53,822 bases of DNA from Pseudoneurospora amorphoporcata (lineage: Eukaryota > Ascomycota > Sordariomycetes > Sordariales > Sordariaceae). The position numbers and the translations under genes were made by a program. Of this stretch, positions 1 through 10,197 are shown in pieces (position 1 is the first letter of the stretch; every line of letters begins with the position of its first letter). The stretch covers positions 1-53,822 of the forward strand of contig MU859283.1 in the NCBI GenBank assembly GCA_033297205.1, in the 5' to 3' direction. The notes beneath the pieces were generated by a model. It worked only from the letters and a program-made list of their open reading frames with translations, made no database searches and had not been told where the DNA came from.

Positions 1-158
1 GTTGAGAAGATCAACAAGGCTTTCGAGACCAAAGTAGTTTATTAGCTGAATTGAACTACTGTTCCAAGCCCTGAATACAGCCCTTGTCACACAGATGGGC
101 AGAAATTGATCACCATCGAACAAACAAACAAACATGTTAAGAAAAGGCAGAATACCTA

Positions 159-1286
159 TCATTTGCACATCTCAGCCGTAACCGCACCGAGGTGGAGGTC
201 AATCCTTGGCGGCTTATGTTCCCCCTGCAATCGATTGAATCTTGTTAGCCCACATATCTACCTAGTCTTCCTGTTAATGTACTAATGACTGGGTAGCACA
301 AATGTGTGAAGGAAAGGTAAGATAACGATTGCGCTTGCAACAAATGGATGAAGCAAAAAAAAAAAAAAAAAAAAAAAAAATTCAAACGTACCTCTACCTT
401 TAGCAATGCAGAGGGATTCTGCAAGAGACCCTCCACAAGTTCTCCCATCTTCTTACGGTTTCCAGATTTGGAAAGCCTTCCCTGTGCCTTTTTCCGTTCT
501 TTGTGGTGGCGGGACTTAAGTTGTACCGAGACCCACTCTAGCTTGGGCAGTTTCCTCAATTTTTGCCATGCCACAGGGTCGGAGAATGAGGGAAGCTCCT
601 CCTCCTCCTCACCGGCACTAATGACATCAACAAAAGTGGTCTCCAAAGTCTTCAAGCTCTTCAAGCTCGCCAGCCACTTGAGGGTGTCCACCTGGCGACC
701 GCCGTTGTAATCAGCGATGATGGAGAAACGGTAGGACGCCTCTTCGGCGTTAAACTTGCCCCGGTCTACCAAGTTGTACCAAGCCTCCCAGGCGGTCCAT
801 GTCCAGCCAGGGGCCGGAACCCAGTTCAGGCGCACATGTTGTAGTTGTTCGGTAAAAAGGCGGGAGCTCTTGAGGTATCGCATGGCAGCAAGCACTCGCA
901 TGTCGCCCTGGCAGTCCCAGGAGCGGTAGTCGGCGATGTAGAGGACGTGGGCTTGAGTTCGGTAAAAGTACTCAGCGATCACCTCGTAACGCATGCGTCG
1001 GCAGACGGAGGTTAACACATGAATTTGCTTCATGTGGTCGCGGACAGGTTGGCCTTCGCGCTGGGCGGTCTCGGCGTACTGCCAAGGGAGAACGGCCGGA
1101 GTCCACACGTATTTGTAGATCATCAACTTCATTTCGATGGGGAGGCGGATGAAGGCCGAATGGTTCGATTGGGCCACTATTGACGAGAAATTGAAGGTTA
1201 GACAACTGAAAGCGCAATAGAGGGATGAGCTTACCTGTCGCATTCAGGGCGAGCCTTGTTGTTTTCGCTCTTCTGGTTTCGACCAT
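159..1286 (-). CDS. 2EXR (F-box-like) domain hypothetical protein, 3 exons
   Basis: Three exons give 300 residues: 1286-1235, 1176-392 and 224-159 (stop TGA at 159-161). The introns are 1177-1234 (GTAAGC...CAATAG, with a CTAAC branch site) and 225-391 (GTACGT...TTGCAG). The ATG at 1284-1286 is the first in frame. Spliced residues about 25-45 contain IRLPIEMKLMIYKYVW, the RLPxExRxxIW-like opening of the 2EXR family that is expanded in filamentous ascomycetes. These proteins are usually of unknown function and resemble F-box adaptors. The rest is mixed helical sequence with a basic patch (HHKERKKAQ) near the end. The second intron contains a 26-base homopolymer. The last exon codes only 21 residues and is less certain than the rest; without splicing, the frame would run through the homopolymer as poly-Phe, which supports the intron. 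Confidence 0.72.
355..380. repeat. A26 homopolymer inside an intron
   Basis: There are 26 consecutive A on the + strand, read as T26 on the coding strand of the 2EXR-type gene, close to the 5' end of its second intron. It is probably length-variable between isolates and could act as a U-rich intronic tract. Confidence 0.95.
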
Positions 1287-1923
1287 ATTGGGCGTTTGCA
1301 GATTTGAAGACAAGAAGCGTCTTTGGGGTGGTCTAGAACGGGGTTACTCGTCCTGGTTGTATGTGAGTTGATTGTATGTGGATGGAAAGGAGGGACGAAG
1401 GCCGCGAGTGATTGCGACGATGGTTGAGGGAGGAAAACCAGACAGGCTGTGGAAGCTCAGAAATGAATAAGTACTTGTACGATATAAGGTGAATGGCAAG
1501 TTTGGATCATACACAGGAGGTTAGGTGAAGGAAGAAAGGTAAGTGAATGGAGATAGGCACACGTCGCCCAAGGTTGTGGAAGGCTGCCTGCCGGGTTGGG
1601 CGAAGGTTGGGAAATCGAAAGGGGCAGTGAAGGGGGATGAGAACACCTCCATGGTGCCGAGAGTATCAAGAGCGGCTCCAAGCGGCCCGTCAACCTGAGA
1701 GTGCCATACCGGACGAAATCCGGCCAGATGACAGAAAACTCCACCATGGATTAGAGGTAGGTACAGAAATCCATTATTCCAACGTGACTGGGGGGATGGG
1801 AATGGTGATGATGATATTGATGGATCCAGCTAAAAATGGCTAGGGAAATCGCCGGAGGGCACAAGATGAAGTACCTACTTGCCCTAGTTAGGTGGTCTCG
1901 ACATCACCGGCATAAAGGGTGAA
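1287..1923. other. Intergenic, no gene recognised
   Basis: This interval holds the upstream region of the 2EXR-type gene and the 3' side of the broken small gene at 1924-2157. Only short frames without family resemblance occur here. No terminator-like or repeat structure stands out. Confidence 0.6.
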
Positions 1924-2157
1924 CTAAGCCTCGAGCTTGAAGGCCCAGTGGGCTCCCTTTTTGGCTAGGGGGCGCTTGATTGTTGCGCGCTCGCGGGCGG
2001 TGGTGAGGCGCTTGGTGACTCTGGCGGTGGTGGAGTTGGGGTTTTGTTGGTAGAGGAAGGGGTGGTGGAAGTAATGTTCACGACGAAAGTATCGCCAGAG
2101 GCAGTTATATAAGGTAGCTGTCGATGTTCACGAACGAAGGTCTGCAACTGAGGGCAT
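1924..2157 (-). pseudogene. Small basic protein gene with TGA at codon 10 (or an unresolved 5' exon)
   Basis: A clean frame at 2117-1924 on the minus strand codes about 63 residues. It contains NCLWRYFRREHYFHHPFLY and a basic tail ending GAHWAFKLEA, then TAG (1924-1926). Its composition, rich in aromatic and Arg/Lys residues with no low-complexity sequence, looks like real protein, perhaps a small mitochondrial or ribosome-associated one; I do not recognise the family. The only fitting ATG is at 2155-2157, opening MPSVADLRS followed by TGA at 2128-2130, and the same frame then continues. Either the gene is broken by one substitution (CGA or TGG to TGA) or an upstream exon joins at the acceptor GACAG ending at 2118. 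No upstream ATG and donor in the right phase was found. Confidence 0.45.
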
Positions 2158-2798
2158 TTTTGGGACGTAGACTTAGCGGTCCAAGTGACAAACGCCCAGA
2201 ATCTTCTCACGGACTTCATAGACCTGAGCCGTGCTGCCGGTGAAAAATGAGCAAGACAGCTGTTTCCCTAGATACCTATGATGATCTCACTTTATAGGTA
2301 GAGGTAGGATTAGCAGGTGGAACCTGTACATACTTAACTGAGGTGAGAGACACTCCGAGACCAGAACGCCAAAAAGAACCCGGAGGCCTTTTAATCTCCT
2401 CCTCGTCCTCCTCCTTCTCCTGCTGCTGCTACTACTTGGTGGCTTGGTGGCGACCCCTGACCTCACTATGTGCTTGCAAAATTTGCGTTTATGATTTCCA
2501 TTAGAACACCAAGATGCACAGAGATTGGCCAACATCGGCCAAACATACATTAGGTACCTTATCTAGCAACCACGTAGTGAGCGACATGATTAGCTTGGAG
2601 CGTGTGTGTGAAGCATACCTAATTTGTGATTGGCGTAAAAGACTAGAGGTAGCTTCCTTCGCTGTGTCGTGAAAGCGACATCAAACTCCTTCTCTTCTGT
2701 TTCCACAAACTCATCACAAGCACAATGCCACCCAGCAATGTTGCCCTGCCCTCCCCAACTCAATCCAAACCTCAGTAGTAGGACATCGAATCGTCACA
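2158..2798. other. Intergenic, no gene recognised
   Basis: This is the presumed promoter of the broken small gene and the 3' flank of the secreted propeller gene. It contains a (CTC/CTG)n-like triplet tract around 2398-2435, which makes Ser/Arg-rich frames that I treat as non-coding. Confidence 0.55.
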
Positions 2799-4229
2799 TT
2801 AAGGGTAATCTGGTTGAACCCCTAGCTCTAGTTCTACTTTGACATCCTTGACCGTTCCCTCCGGTCCAAGTTGCAAGTGCCATCCCTCCTGCAAGGGCGC
2901 CAACGACCGAATCTGGTCAGCATCCGGCCAAATATTCGGATCATTCCAGCCCGTAAATCCATTAGGGCCAATCCTCAGCGCCAGGCTATTCTCAATCACC
3001 TTTGTGATATCCTCAAAATGCCAAAGATTCTCGTCCCCGTTCTTGTGCCCGTTCTTGTACCTAAACAGCAGGAAAATGCTGTTCGACCCGACCTGCACCG
3101 TCTCGTACGGATATCCGTTCTCGGCCGTGGCGTTGGCCGGCGGGGGGAGCACGCCATAGGTGTGCTGGACCGAGTGATGGTTGTACATCCAGTCGTCCTT
3201 CATCCACTTCCATCCGAAGTTCTGCATGATCTGGACGCCCGCCGTGGGGGAAGTCAGCAGCATCACAAAGTCCCTGTATTTCGGCGGGAGCATGATGCTC
3301 TGGACGTCTTGAATTCTCACGTTCCTGTACGGGCTGTCCAACCAGTGGGCCGGCTCCTCACCCATGTCCAGCAGCAAATTGAGGTGGCCGATGAGGCCCT
3401 TGTTGCTGTGGGTGAGGAGCCGCGCGGAGTCGCGGGGGTTGGCTAGGCCGCCAATCTTTACATCCCCCCGCGGCCCCATACCCATCCACCAGATCATCGG
3501 AAACTGGGCGTCGAAAAAGGTGCGGATGATGATGCCGCATTCGGACCAGGTGCCCCAGTCGTCAGGGTCGCTCAGGGTGCCGGCGAGGTAGACGGAGCCT
3601 TGGTGATCGGTCTCGATGCTATGAAAGCCGCCCCATTTCTTCGGCTTCCAGCTGGTCTTTATTGTGTCTTCCAGGTTGAGAGTCCAGATCAGTTCGTTCT
3701 TTGTGAGATCGTACTTGATGAGATAGGTGTTGCCTAACATGCTGCTGTCGCGGAGCTCCTCCGCGCCACGTCTGGTGACAAGAAAGATCCAGAGGCCCGT
3801 ATAGAAGTCCCAGTGCACGTCCGAGATCTGATAGAGTTCTTTAGGGGCGAGATCTGGGATCTCGATGATGCGGACGACATGGCCGCTGTAGGGCTCGTAC
3901 ACGATTACCTCGGGCCTCGTCTGTGAGCCAACGAGTAGCACGCATTGCAGGCCGTCCCATGCAGCACTGGATGGGTACAAGTTAGGGTGCTTAATGTCGA
4001 AGCTCCCTTTGTTGAATTCGGGACACTCCGGCCACTCTGGCCTTGGGTAAGCACGCGGGTTCCCGTAAATGCCCAGATTCAATCTCCGCTGTTTTGTTTG
4101 TACTTGACTGGAGTTGAATTGGAATTGGTCCACATGACGAAGCTCTGAGGTGTTTCTAGCCGGTAGTGCGTACACGCCTAGTGCGGTAGCGGCTGCCAGC
4201 ACAGGCGTGATGAATGTGCTGACTTTCAT
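2799..4229 (-). CDS. Secreted beta-propeller-like protein, 476 aa
   Basis: A single exon from ATG 4229-4227. The N-terminus is a signal peptide: a hydrophobic stretch TFITPVLAAATALGVYALP, with probable cleavage just before ARNTS (about residue 24). N-glycosylation sequons (NTS, NSS, NAT) fit a secreted protein. The body is rich in Trp, Gly and Asp, with repeated strand-turn segments such as SDVHWDFYTGLWIFLV, TDHQGSVYLAGTL and FMLLTSPTAGVQI-type patterns. These suggest a six-bladed propeller of the SMP-30/NHL/TRI14-like kind, which often binds ligands or hydrolyses lactones. No catalytic residues could be assigned. TRI14-like secreted proteins are an alternative reading. The gene is intact and its codon use resembles its neighbours. 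Confidence 0.7.
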   Translation of the reverse strand: MKVSTFITPVLAAATALGVYALPARNTSELRHVDQFQFNSSQVQTKQRRLNLGIYGNPRAYPRPEWPECPEFNKGSFDIKHPNLYPSSAAWDGLQCVLLVGSQTRPEVIVYEPYSGHVVRIIEIPDLAPKELYQISDVHWDFYTGLWIFLVTRRGAEELRDSSMLGNTYLIKYDLTKNELIWTLNLEDTIKTSWKPKKWGGFHSIETDHQGSVYLAGTLSDPDDWGTWSECGIIIRTFFDAQFPMIWWMGMGPRGDVKIGGLANPRDSARLLTHSNKGLIGHLNLLLDMGEEPAHWLDSPYRNVRIQDVQSIMLPPKYRDFVMLLTSPTAGVQIMQNFGWKWMKDDWMYNHHSVQHTYGVLPPPANATAENGYPYETVQVGSNSIFLLFRYKNGHKNGDENLWHFEDITKVIENSLALRIGPNGFTGWNDPNIWPDADQIRSLAPLQEGWHLQLGPEGTVKDVKVELELGVQPDYP

Positions 4230-4517
4230 TGTTGAAATGGAAGTCGAGGTTCGTGCTGTTATCGATGGGGTGATGGTTGGTAATGTGGTTGAGTCGAGTT
4301 TTGGATGGGTACCTTAGTGAACGTTCGTACCGTAGTTGCTATCCGGAATGAAAGTGAACTGTGCTTGACTGGTGGTGGTAAAGGAAGAGAAGAAAAGATA
4401 CGGGAATGGGGGACAATGGGTAAATACCAGCTATCTGTTCTTGCTGCATTATTATTTCTTTGGCCAAGTCCGATCATATTTGAACTGGCATGATGTGTGA
4501 GCATTGTATTTTTCTTA

Positions 4518-5466
4518 TCATACAGCCCAACTGGTCCTGTTACCGGCGCCGGTTCTGCGACTTCTGTCGAGTGCCGCATCGATTATGTCGGCTTCGGTGC
4601 GGCAAATGGAAGGTTTCCTTGGTTGTTGCTCCGGACGTGTTGTTATGCATCTCCGGTGATGCAGAAGGCTGCTCCAACAACATGAACCGCACCCTCCTCG
4701 AACACATGCTCCATCGCAACCCGACAAATAAACACCACCTGCGACGACTTCCTGTAGGCCACGCCACCAACCCACTGAACCACGATCGCCACAAACATGC
4801 CAAACCGGTCTGACTCTGCTGCACCAGGCGATGGCGCGCATTCGATTCCCGTCTTGTTCCGTAACTTGTCGATGTAACCAGAACGTGCAAGTCCAGTACC
4901 TCCCGTCCGCAGTCTCGGCCACCACAACCGAGTCCTGCTTTCCTCCCCTTAGATTATCCGGGCATTCGGCACGGTTCGTGTCGGAGAAGAAAGCGCCACA
5001 GGGAATGCCGTACTTGTTCCGGAAGATATAGTACTGTGAGTTGTCCTTGACATGACCGGATGCTGGGTCAGGTCGCTGAGGCGTAGTCGACAAGTATTGC
5101 TCGGAGCAGAGGGAGAAGCCGAAAAGAAGCGCAGAGGGTGTAGAACTGAAGCGGAGAGTGCCCGCCTTGAGGGGGACGATGGTGGTATTCGATGCACGGT
5201 CCTGAGCTACTACTGAAGTGTAATGGCGTTTTAGGATGCCATCGCCGCCTCCAAAATTGTACCTATTGGAACTCGGAGTGCAGTCTGCTGGACCACATAT
5301 CGTCGTCGTCGTCGTCATCGTCGTCGTCGTCGTTGTCACGCACAGATGAGCTATTTGCCTCCAGCTCGTCGGCACAGTACTCTACCCCTTCCCCTGCTCC
5401 TCGAAGGAGCCTTGTAATTCCTTCATTCATATCATCACAATACCAAACGATCCACAACCGGAACAT
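4518..5466 (-). other. Possible multi-exon gene with a poly-Asp run (uncertain)
   Basis: An ATG at 5466-5464 opens a frame containing EYCADELEANSSSVRDN followed by about eleven Asp residues from a CGT/CGA triplet tract (5295-5335), then a stop. In a second minus frame just downstream, residues such as YIFRNKYGIPCGAFFSD and VVAETADGRYWTCTF look like genuine protein. A third frame continues with a Cys-containing segment (GIECAPSPG...VVFICRV). The three pieces would need introns or frameshifts to join; a donor GTACAA follows the first piece, but no convincing branch site was found for the later junction. It may be a small secreted Cys-rich protein or a decayed gene. No family is recognised. Confidence 0.25.
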
Positions 5467-5489
5467 CTAGGTTGACATCGAAAAAGTCG

Positions 5490-6330
5490 TTAAATGTGAT
5501 TGCAGGCGAGGCAGCCCAAACACCACGTTGGAAATGTATCGCAGCAGATATTCTCAGGTTCCCCCGTCCTCCATATCATGGCATTGTCGAAAAAAGGGCA
5601 GCGGGCAGGCCGTAGTGGATTTCCGAACGCAAAAAGCGACGCGAAGCATGGTAAGATCCCCTGGAAGGCATTTAAATTGATGGCATCCGACGGGAAACTT
5701 GGGGCCCCGCCTCGTGTACTCCCGCAAATAGTCATAATAACGTATCTTGCACCAAAATAATAGTGACTGGGACGGTCAAGCCCCGGCCTTCGAGCGGAGC
5801 CATGCCGTGTCCCTCTTCCCAGGAAGAAATGGGCATGGCAATTGACCTCAGGTTATCTGAAATCTGCTCTCCTGTATGCCACGAGTGACGGTCGGCGAAC
5901 AGTCCAGCTTCAGGGTCAGAGCCGCTCCTCGCCAGGATGACAGCGAACACCGAGGCGTACACCTCGTCCATGCGGGCAATGAGCCATGCTTCACGTCAAC
6001 GTGGAAGAGCGAGATGTCGCATTGGGGTCCATGTTCTTGGGAACACTGGGCCAGCCATTTCTTGATGAGTGGAATCTGGGACTGCGCGGGCGCGGGTGGG
6101 CGACCGCCAAAGTCCTCCGACAGTCCTAAGCGGCCGAGGTCGTCGGCACAAAGTGTGATAGTTATGGTGTTCGGCCTCCTTGGCCCACAAACCGGAGTGG
6201 CATCTTGAACAGATGTATTTGTCCGAACCCTCGGGGCAATGTGGTAATCCACCATTTTGGCACTCACTGGACTGGACCCGGGAGTTACGTAAATCCGTTT
6301 TGCGGTAGTGAGCTGTTCGGAGCTACACAC
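5490..6330 (-). pseudogene. Decayed HET-domain gene (internal deletion, frameshifts)
   Basis: Three blocks in N-to-C order on the minus strand match the layout of fungal HET (heterokaryon incompatibility) proteins. About 6190-5990: LIKKWLAQCSQEHGPQC, the pre-HET segment. About 5971-5880: MDEVYASVFAVILARSGSD followed by AGLF, the late HET-domain segment (usually M..VY..A..TI.A..G......GL). About 5735-5550: YTRRG, FPSDAI, NAFQGIL and FFDNAMIW, the post-HET segment. The core between blocks one and two (the LSYVWG and WIDALCI motifs) is missing: HVDVKHGSLPA runs almost directly into the later segment in another frame. Block three is spread over two frames and an in-frame stop. A functional protein is not possible. 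HET genes act in non-self recognition and are often polymorphic or inactivated. Confidence 0.75.
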
Positions 6331-6433
6331 ATACCCTGTCCCGGCACTTCGGACTCGGAGGAGCGCGATTATTGACCAGGGGAGGCTCCAGACTAATGCA
6401 ACTAATCCGCCTCTATGGGGAACGGCTCAGATT

Positions 6434-6575
6434 CTTGTTTTGCAAAAGGGAGATTTTGCATTAGGGGGGCCCTTGCTCACATACAAAACTGGGAATCCGG
6501 GCAGCGGAAATCTTTTGCATCTACTGGGTGATTTTGTATGAGTTTGCAAAAGGGGGTGTTTGCATTAACAGGGGT
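6434..6575. repeat. Two imperfect TTTGCAAAAGGG...TTTGCATTA copies
   Basis: A unit reading TTTTGCAAAAGGGAGATTTT, then GCATTAGGGG (starting near 6437), recurs with changes about 100 bp further on as TTTGCAAAAGGGGGTGTTT, then GCATTAACAGGGG (near 6543). A related TTTTGCATCTAC lies between them. Both copies are direct and non-coding. They could be degraded tandem duplication or binding sites; nothing further can be said from sequence. Confidence 0.6.
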
Positions 6576-6800
6576 TCCTACTATAGAAATTTGGTGTCTG
6601 ATGGTGGGTGTTAGGGGAAAGTATGCACAAATGTCGTTATAGGGGGCAGGGGGGTAATAACGGGCACACCTTGATTTGGGAGTAATCAGGTGGCTGTAAA
6701 CCAGTGTAACGGACCCACGGCGCCGGGCCTTGTTCTCGAGTTCGCTCTAGTGCAAGCGTCTAGCGGGTCAACCAGGGGCTCTGGGACGCAGTTAGAGCCT

Positions 6801-6854
6801 ACCACGTGTAAGCGGGAGTTCAACGGGCTGGCATCTGGCGAACTCCCGCGTGGT
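6801..6854. repeat. Stem-loop: 10-bp perfect inner stem plus 5-bp outer stem
   Basis: GCGGGAGTTC (6812-6821) is perfectly complementary to GAACTCCCGC (6840-6849), leaving an 18-nt loop. Outside it, ACCAC (6801-6805) pairs with GTGGT (6850-6854), with a six-base bulge on one side. The surrounding 6.65-6.96 kb has no recognised gene. It could be a structured transcript leader for the methyltransferase, the relic of a small inverted-repeat element, or chance. Confidence 0.6.
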
Positions 6855-7106
6855 CGCCGACCGTTAGCTTCTGTTGATAGTGCATTTGAAGATCGCAAGT
6901 GGTCAGTCAAGTCGGTGTGTGAAGGCTTCCTATACGGGCTTAGGGCCCCTTGGAGCCCCTGTTAGTGGGGTTAAAGCTTTCTCTGGCAGAGTTTTGGTTC
7001 AAAAGGACGCAAGAGGACGCCAAAATCCGCGGTAATAAGAGTTGGTTTCCCTGACCCCTTCAGCTCTCGTCTGCTTCTCAACTTTCGTTGCCCCTTATCT
7101 TTAGCC

Positions 7107-8364
7107 ATGAGTTCTCCAGTCAATGGGAAGGCCCAGTCTCCGGCGCCTCAGTCTCCGGGCCTTCAGTCTCAGCAAAAGGCCAAGACCCCGGAACCCACGT
7201 CTCCGCCGAGCGCCAAGTCGCCAACACCTGGTCCTGCGTCTCCTCAAAGCCCCCAATCTCCAGAAGCCGCTGTTGCCTCCGATCCGTCTAGCGGTGCTCT
7301 GCCTGGAATTCACTGGACTCAGCAAGGTCTTCCAACGGTGGACAATGACACCGATTCGACCCTAGGAAGCGACATTGAGAGCTCGACGGCGTCCATCTCG
7401 TCGAGCATTCTCAACTACCGCACCCTCAATGGCCGTACCTACCACAGCGACTCAGTGGCCAACAACGAGTATTGGGCTCCCAATGACCCGAAGCACATAG
7501 AGGCCTTGGAAGTGCTCTACCACGCCCTTGAACTGGCGCGTGGTGGGTTGCATCTGGCCCCTCTTGAGGACGACATCCAGAATGCCGTCGATATTGGTAC
7601 TGGTTCAGGGCTCTGGGCGATCGACTTTGCCGACAGATACCCGAACTGCAACGTAGTTGGCACGGACATCTCGCCCATCCAGCCCAGCTGGGTGCCCCCT
7701 AACCTCCGGTTCGAGATCGACGATGCCACCAAGGAATGGACATTCAAGGAGGATTTTTTTGACTTTATCCACATCATGTTCCTGAACGGCTGCTGTGGAA
7801 ACTGGGCCGATATTTATAAGGAGGCGTACCGGTGCTGCAAGCCTGGTGGCTGGATCGAGCACTACGATGTTTCGCCCCTGGTCCTCTCCGACGATGGGAC
7901 TGTTCTCGAGGGCTCTGCGATGGACCAGTACGGAAAGGTGTTCAGAGAGGCTGGCAAGAAGGTCGGGATCGACACCTGCACAGCTGATAACGGCACCATG
8001 GAGAACGGGATAAAGGAGGCAGGATTCGTCAATGTGCAGGTCAAGGATATCAAGGTACGTTACCTCTGCCCTGCGAGAAACCCAGAATCGCAAACCATGA
8101 CAGGAAAAAGAGACTAAACCCGCATCATAGTTGCCCATCTCTCCCTGGCCAAAGGACCCCAAGATGAAGGAGATCGGCCTCTATACGTATGCGACCATGA
8201 CAACAGACGTGGAGGGTCTCGTCCAGTTCATGTACACCAACGTGATGGGCTGGAGCAAAGAGGAGGTTACCGTGTATGCGGCCCACATGCGCCAGGAGCT
8301 GAAGAACATGAAGATCCACGGATACTTCAACTGGAAGGTGGTGTATGCCCAGAAGCCCGAGTAG
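7107..8364 (+). CDS. LaeA-like SAM-dependent methyltransferase, 393 aa
   Basis: Exons are 7107-8054 and 8131-8364; the intron 8055-8130 (GTACGT...CATAG) interrupts between codons. Residues 1-60 are a disordered Ser/Pro-Gln repeat region (SPTPGPASPQSPQSP). Residues about 105-125 carry the family pattern YHSDS...EYWAPNDPKH. Motif I of the class I Rossmann methyltransferase fold is VDIGTGSGLWAIDFAD (about 161-176), followed by the acidic VVGTDISPIQP. A later segment KPGGWIEHYD matches the LaeA/UMTA group. LaeA relatives influence secondary-metabolite gene expression and development, but fungi carry many paralogues, so a role as the master regulator should not be assumed. Length and order of motifs are normal for the family. 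No adjacent backbone enzyme gene is present. Confidence 0.85.
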
Positions 8365-9108
8365 GTAGGATGCAGTCTTAAGAAGAGAATAGGGGGGTTG
8401 CAATGAGTAATGAGGAGGGTGAATAGACGGTCTGACTCCGAGGTCCGGAAGAGCATCTATAGCGGGTTTTGGGTAGAATAGAACCAGAGCATCAGAAGCA
8501 ATCATTCATGAAATATGTACCTACTCAGCTGGTGAAGGTCTCATTGTGCAAGAAGCGGTCGACAACTTGACTGTGATGGTAGGATATTGCTTGCTGAAAG
8601 CCGCTTGTCCAACTGATGTTCTTTCTTGCGTTGGGCTTCGTGGTGCGGCATGGAATGTGGTTTCGAAAATTCGGGAGGTAGGACTAATGGGGCGCTGTAG
8701 CTTTCGCGTTCATCTTTGCGGGGATGATGTTCGGTGGAAGTTGCAAACAGCACCCGACGTTAGCGCGCAGCTGCAGGTCATTGCAGTACAAACAGTGTGA
8801 AATAAGGCAAGTGACGGTTATCGGCTTATCAGATCATCTTCCCCGGCCGTCACACGACAAAGTTTCCTTCGTCAGCCCTAACCCTGACCTTTACTCAACC
8901 TCTAACGACAACTGCTCCCGACTCACCTCAAGACAGTGAGGACCATAAAATGAGAATCTCACGACTGACGTGCGCAATAACCTTGAGGTGCAATTAAAAG
9001 GGACTCCATCATTCTTGAATAAGATTTCCTAGCGCGCGGCACGTCCTTTCTAGCTAGGTACCCAATCCAGCAAGCTTCAATGCACTGCTCCATTCCCCAA
9101 GAGGCGAG
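8365..9108. other. Intergenic, no gene recognised
   Basis: 3' flank of the methyltransferase gene followed by non-coding sequence. Short frames on both strands lack family resemblance. Confidence 0.55.
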
Positions 9109-9794
9109 TTAACCTCGTCCGAGGTTCTCCAGCCCAACCAAGATTATGTCGGGCAAGTCAATATGATAATTAGACTTGGCTTTCGGGCCACAATGGACAG
9201 GAAAGTGGAAGGTCCACATCTTGTCCTTGCAAGATCCCATGTCCGATCTGCTCGTGGTGCACAAGGCTGCGACAAGCCTCGTTATTTTCCACATCTTCGT
9301 GCTTGGTGCTGCGGTGGAATAACACCGTTTCAGGCTCGACGATATCAAGGGGTTTATCCCACGCAATGCGTAAATAGGTAGATAAACAAAGTGCAAATGG
9401 CATGACCCAAGGTGTTGAGTTCGAGCAGACTAATCGCTAGGCCTTGAGCAAACCGTGTAAGACACTGGATGCAAAACCACGATGCTGATGATTTAGAAAA
9501 AAAAAAGTGTTAGCTCCAAAAGGCAATAAAACGGGCATCTATCTTAACTTACTCCCTTTGCTTTTGTCTCGTATCTTTGCCTCAGACAGGAAAGAAGTTC
9601 CTGATCCTGTCCGTTGAATCAGTCTGCCGATCATCGTCGTTCATTTCAACGGCCATGCCTCCCATGGCAGCTAAGCCGAGAGTGACGAGACACATGGACA
9701 AAATGCTGAAAGTTCCTCGAATACCGGGTTCTGGAACCCAGTTTGGGTCGGAAGAGTTGGTGAAACTGTGACGGCCGAATACCTCGTGGCCCAT
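9109..9794 (-). pseudogene. Decayed multipass membrane protein (fungal RGT-IL-CL / WDKPLD family)
   Basis: Minus-strand blocks occur in the correct order for a common but functionally unknown family of fungal membrane proteins. At 9794-9660: GIRGTFSILSMCLVTLGL followed directly by AAMGGMAVE. In the family these are normally separated by a long stretch with the WTA.HLN and FPE motifs, so an internal deletion is inferred. At about 9610-9560: a frame-shifted FLSEAKIRDKSKG. After an intron-like GTAAGT...ATCAG: ASWFCIQCLTRFAQGLAIS and LLELNTLGHAICTLFIYLF. At about 9365-9330 in another frame: AWDKPLDIVEPETVL. The frame shifts at least twice. The order of motifs makes a chance match unlikely; the gene is inactive as written. 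Confidence 0.7.
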
Positions 9795-10197
9795 GGCGCG
9801 ATGGATGTAGCTAGATCTTCGGCGATGACAATAATGCTAATGATGTTGAAAGTAAAAGGAGGCCGAGTTAGTTCCTAAAAGTCGATTGTGGGAAGAGTGA
9901 GTAGGTAGGTTTATTGCAATGGTTGCCAAAGGCAGAAATCATTCTCAACGATTCTGCGACGACATTGCGCCTTTCCCCCCTTCCGGCCGCAGCCACCCCG
10001 AGCAAAAGGACTCACACTTTCTGTTAACCGCCATGCGTCCGTAATAACCTAACCTATGAGCGCTGCACCACTTCGCTCCAGTCCATTCCAATAGAGCGTG
10101 GGCAGGTACACACCAGCCCAACCTTCAAACTCAGCCGCAAAAAGAACCAGCGACTGAGAAGTCGTCACCGGCGCCACTTGGGCATTTTCTTTTCGAA

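Larger units (their letters stand above)
6331..7106. other. Intergenic and upstream region of the LaeA-like gene
   Basis: Apart from the repeat pair and the stem-loop listed separately, no coding frame is convincing. A pyrimidine-rich stretch (CCCCTTCAGCTCTCGTCTGC and on) just before the ATG at 7107 resembles fungal promoter and leader sequence. Confidence 0.6.

Noticed and set aside
7101..7325. Arg/Leu-rich minus frame over the start of the LaeA-like gene
   Set aside because: Produced by the complementary strand of the Ser/Pro repeat; the + strand has the methyltransferase motifs.
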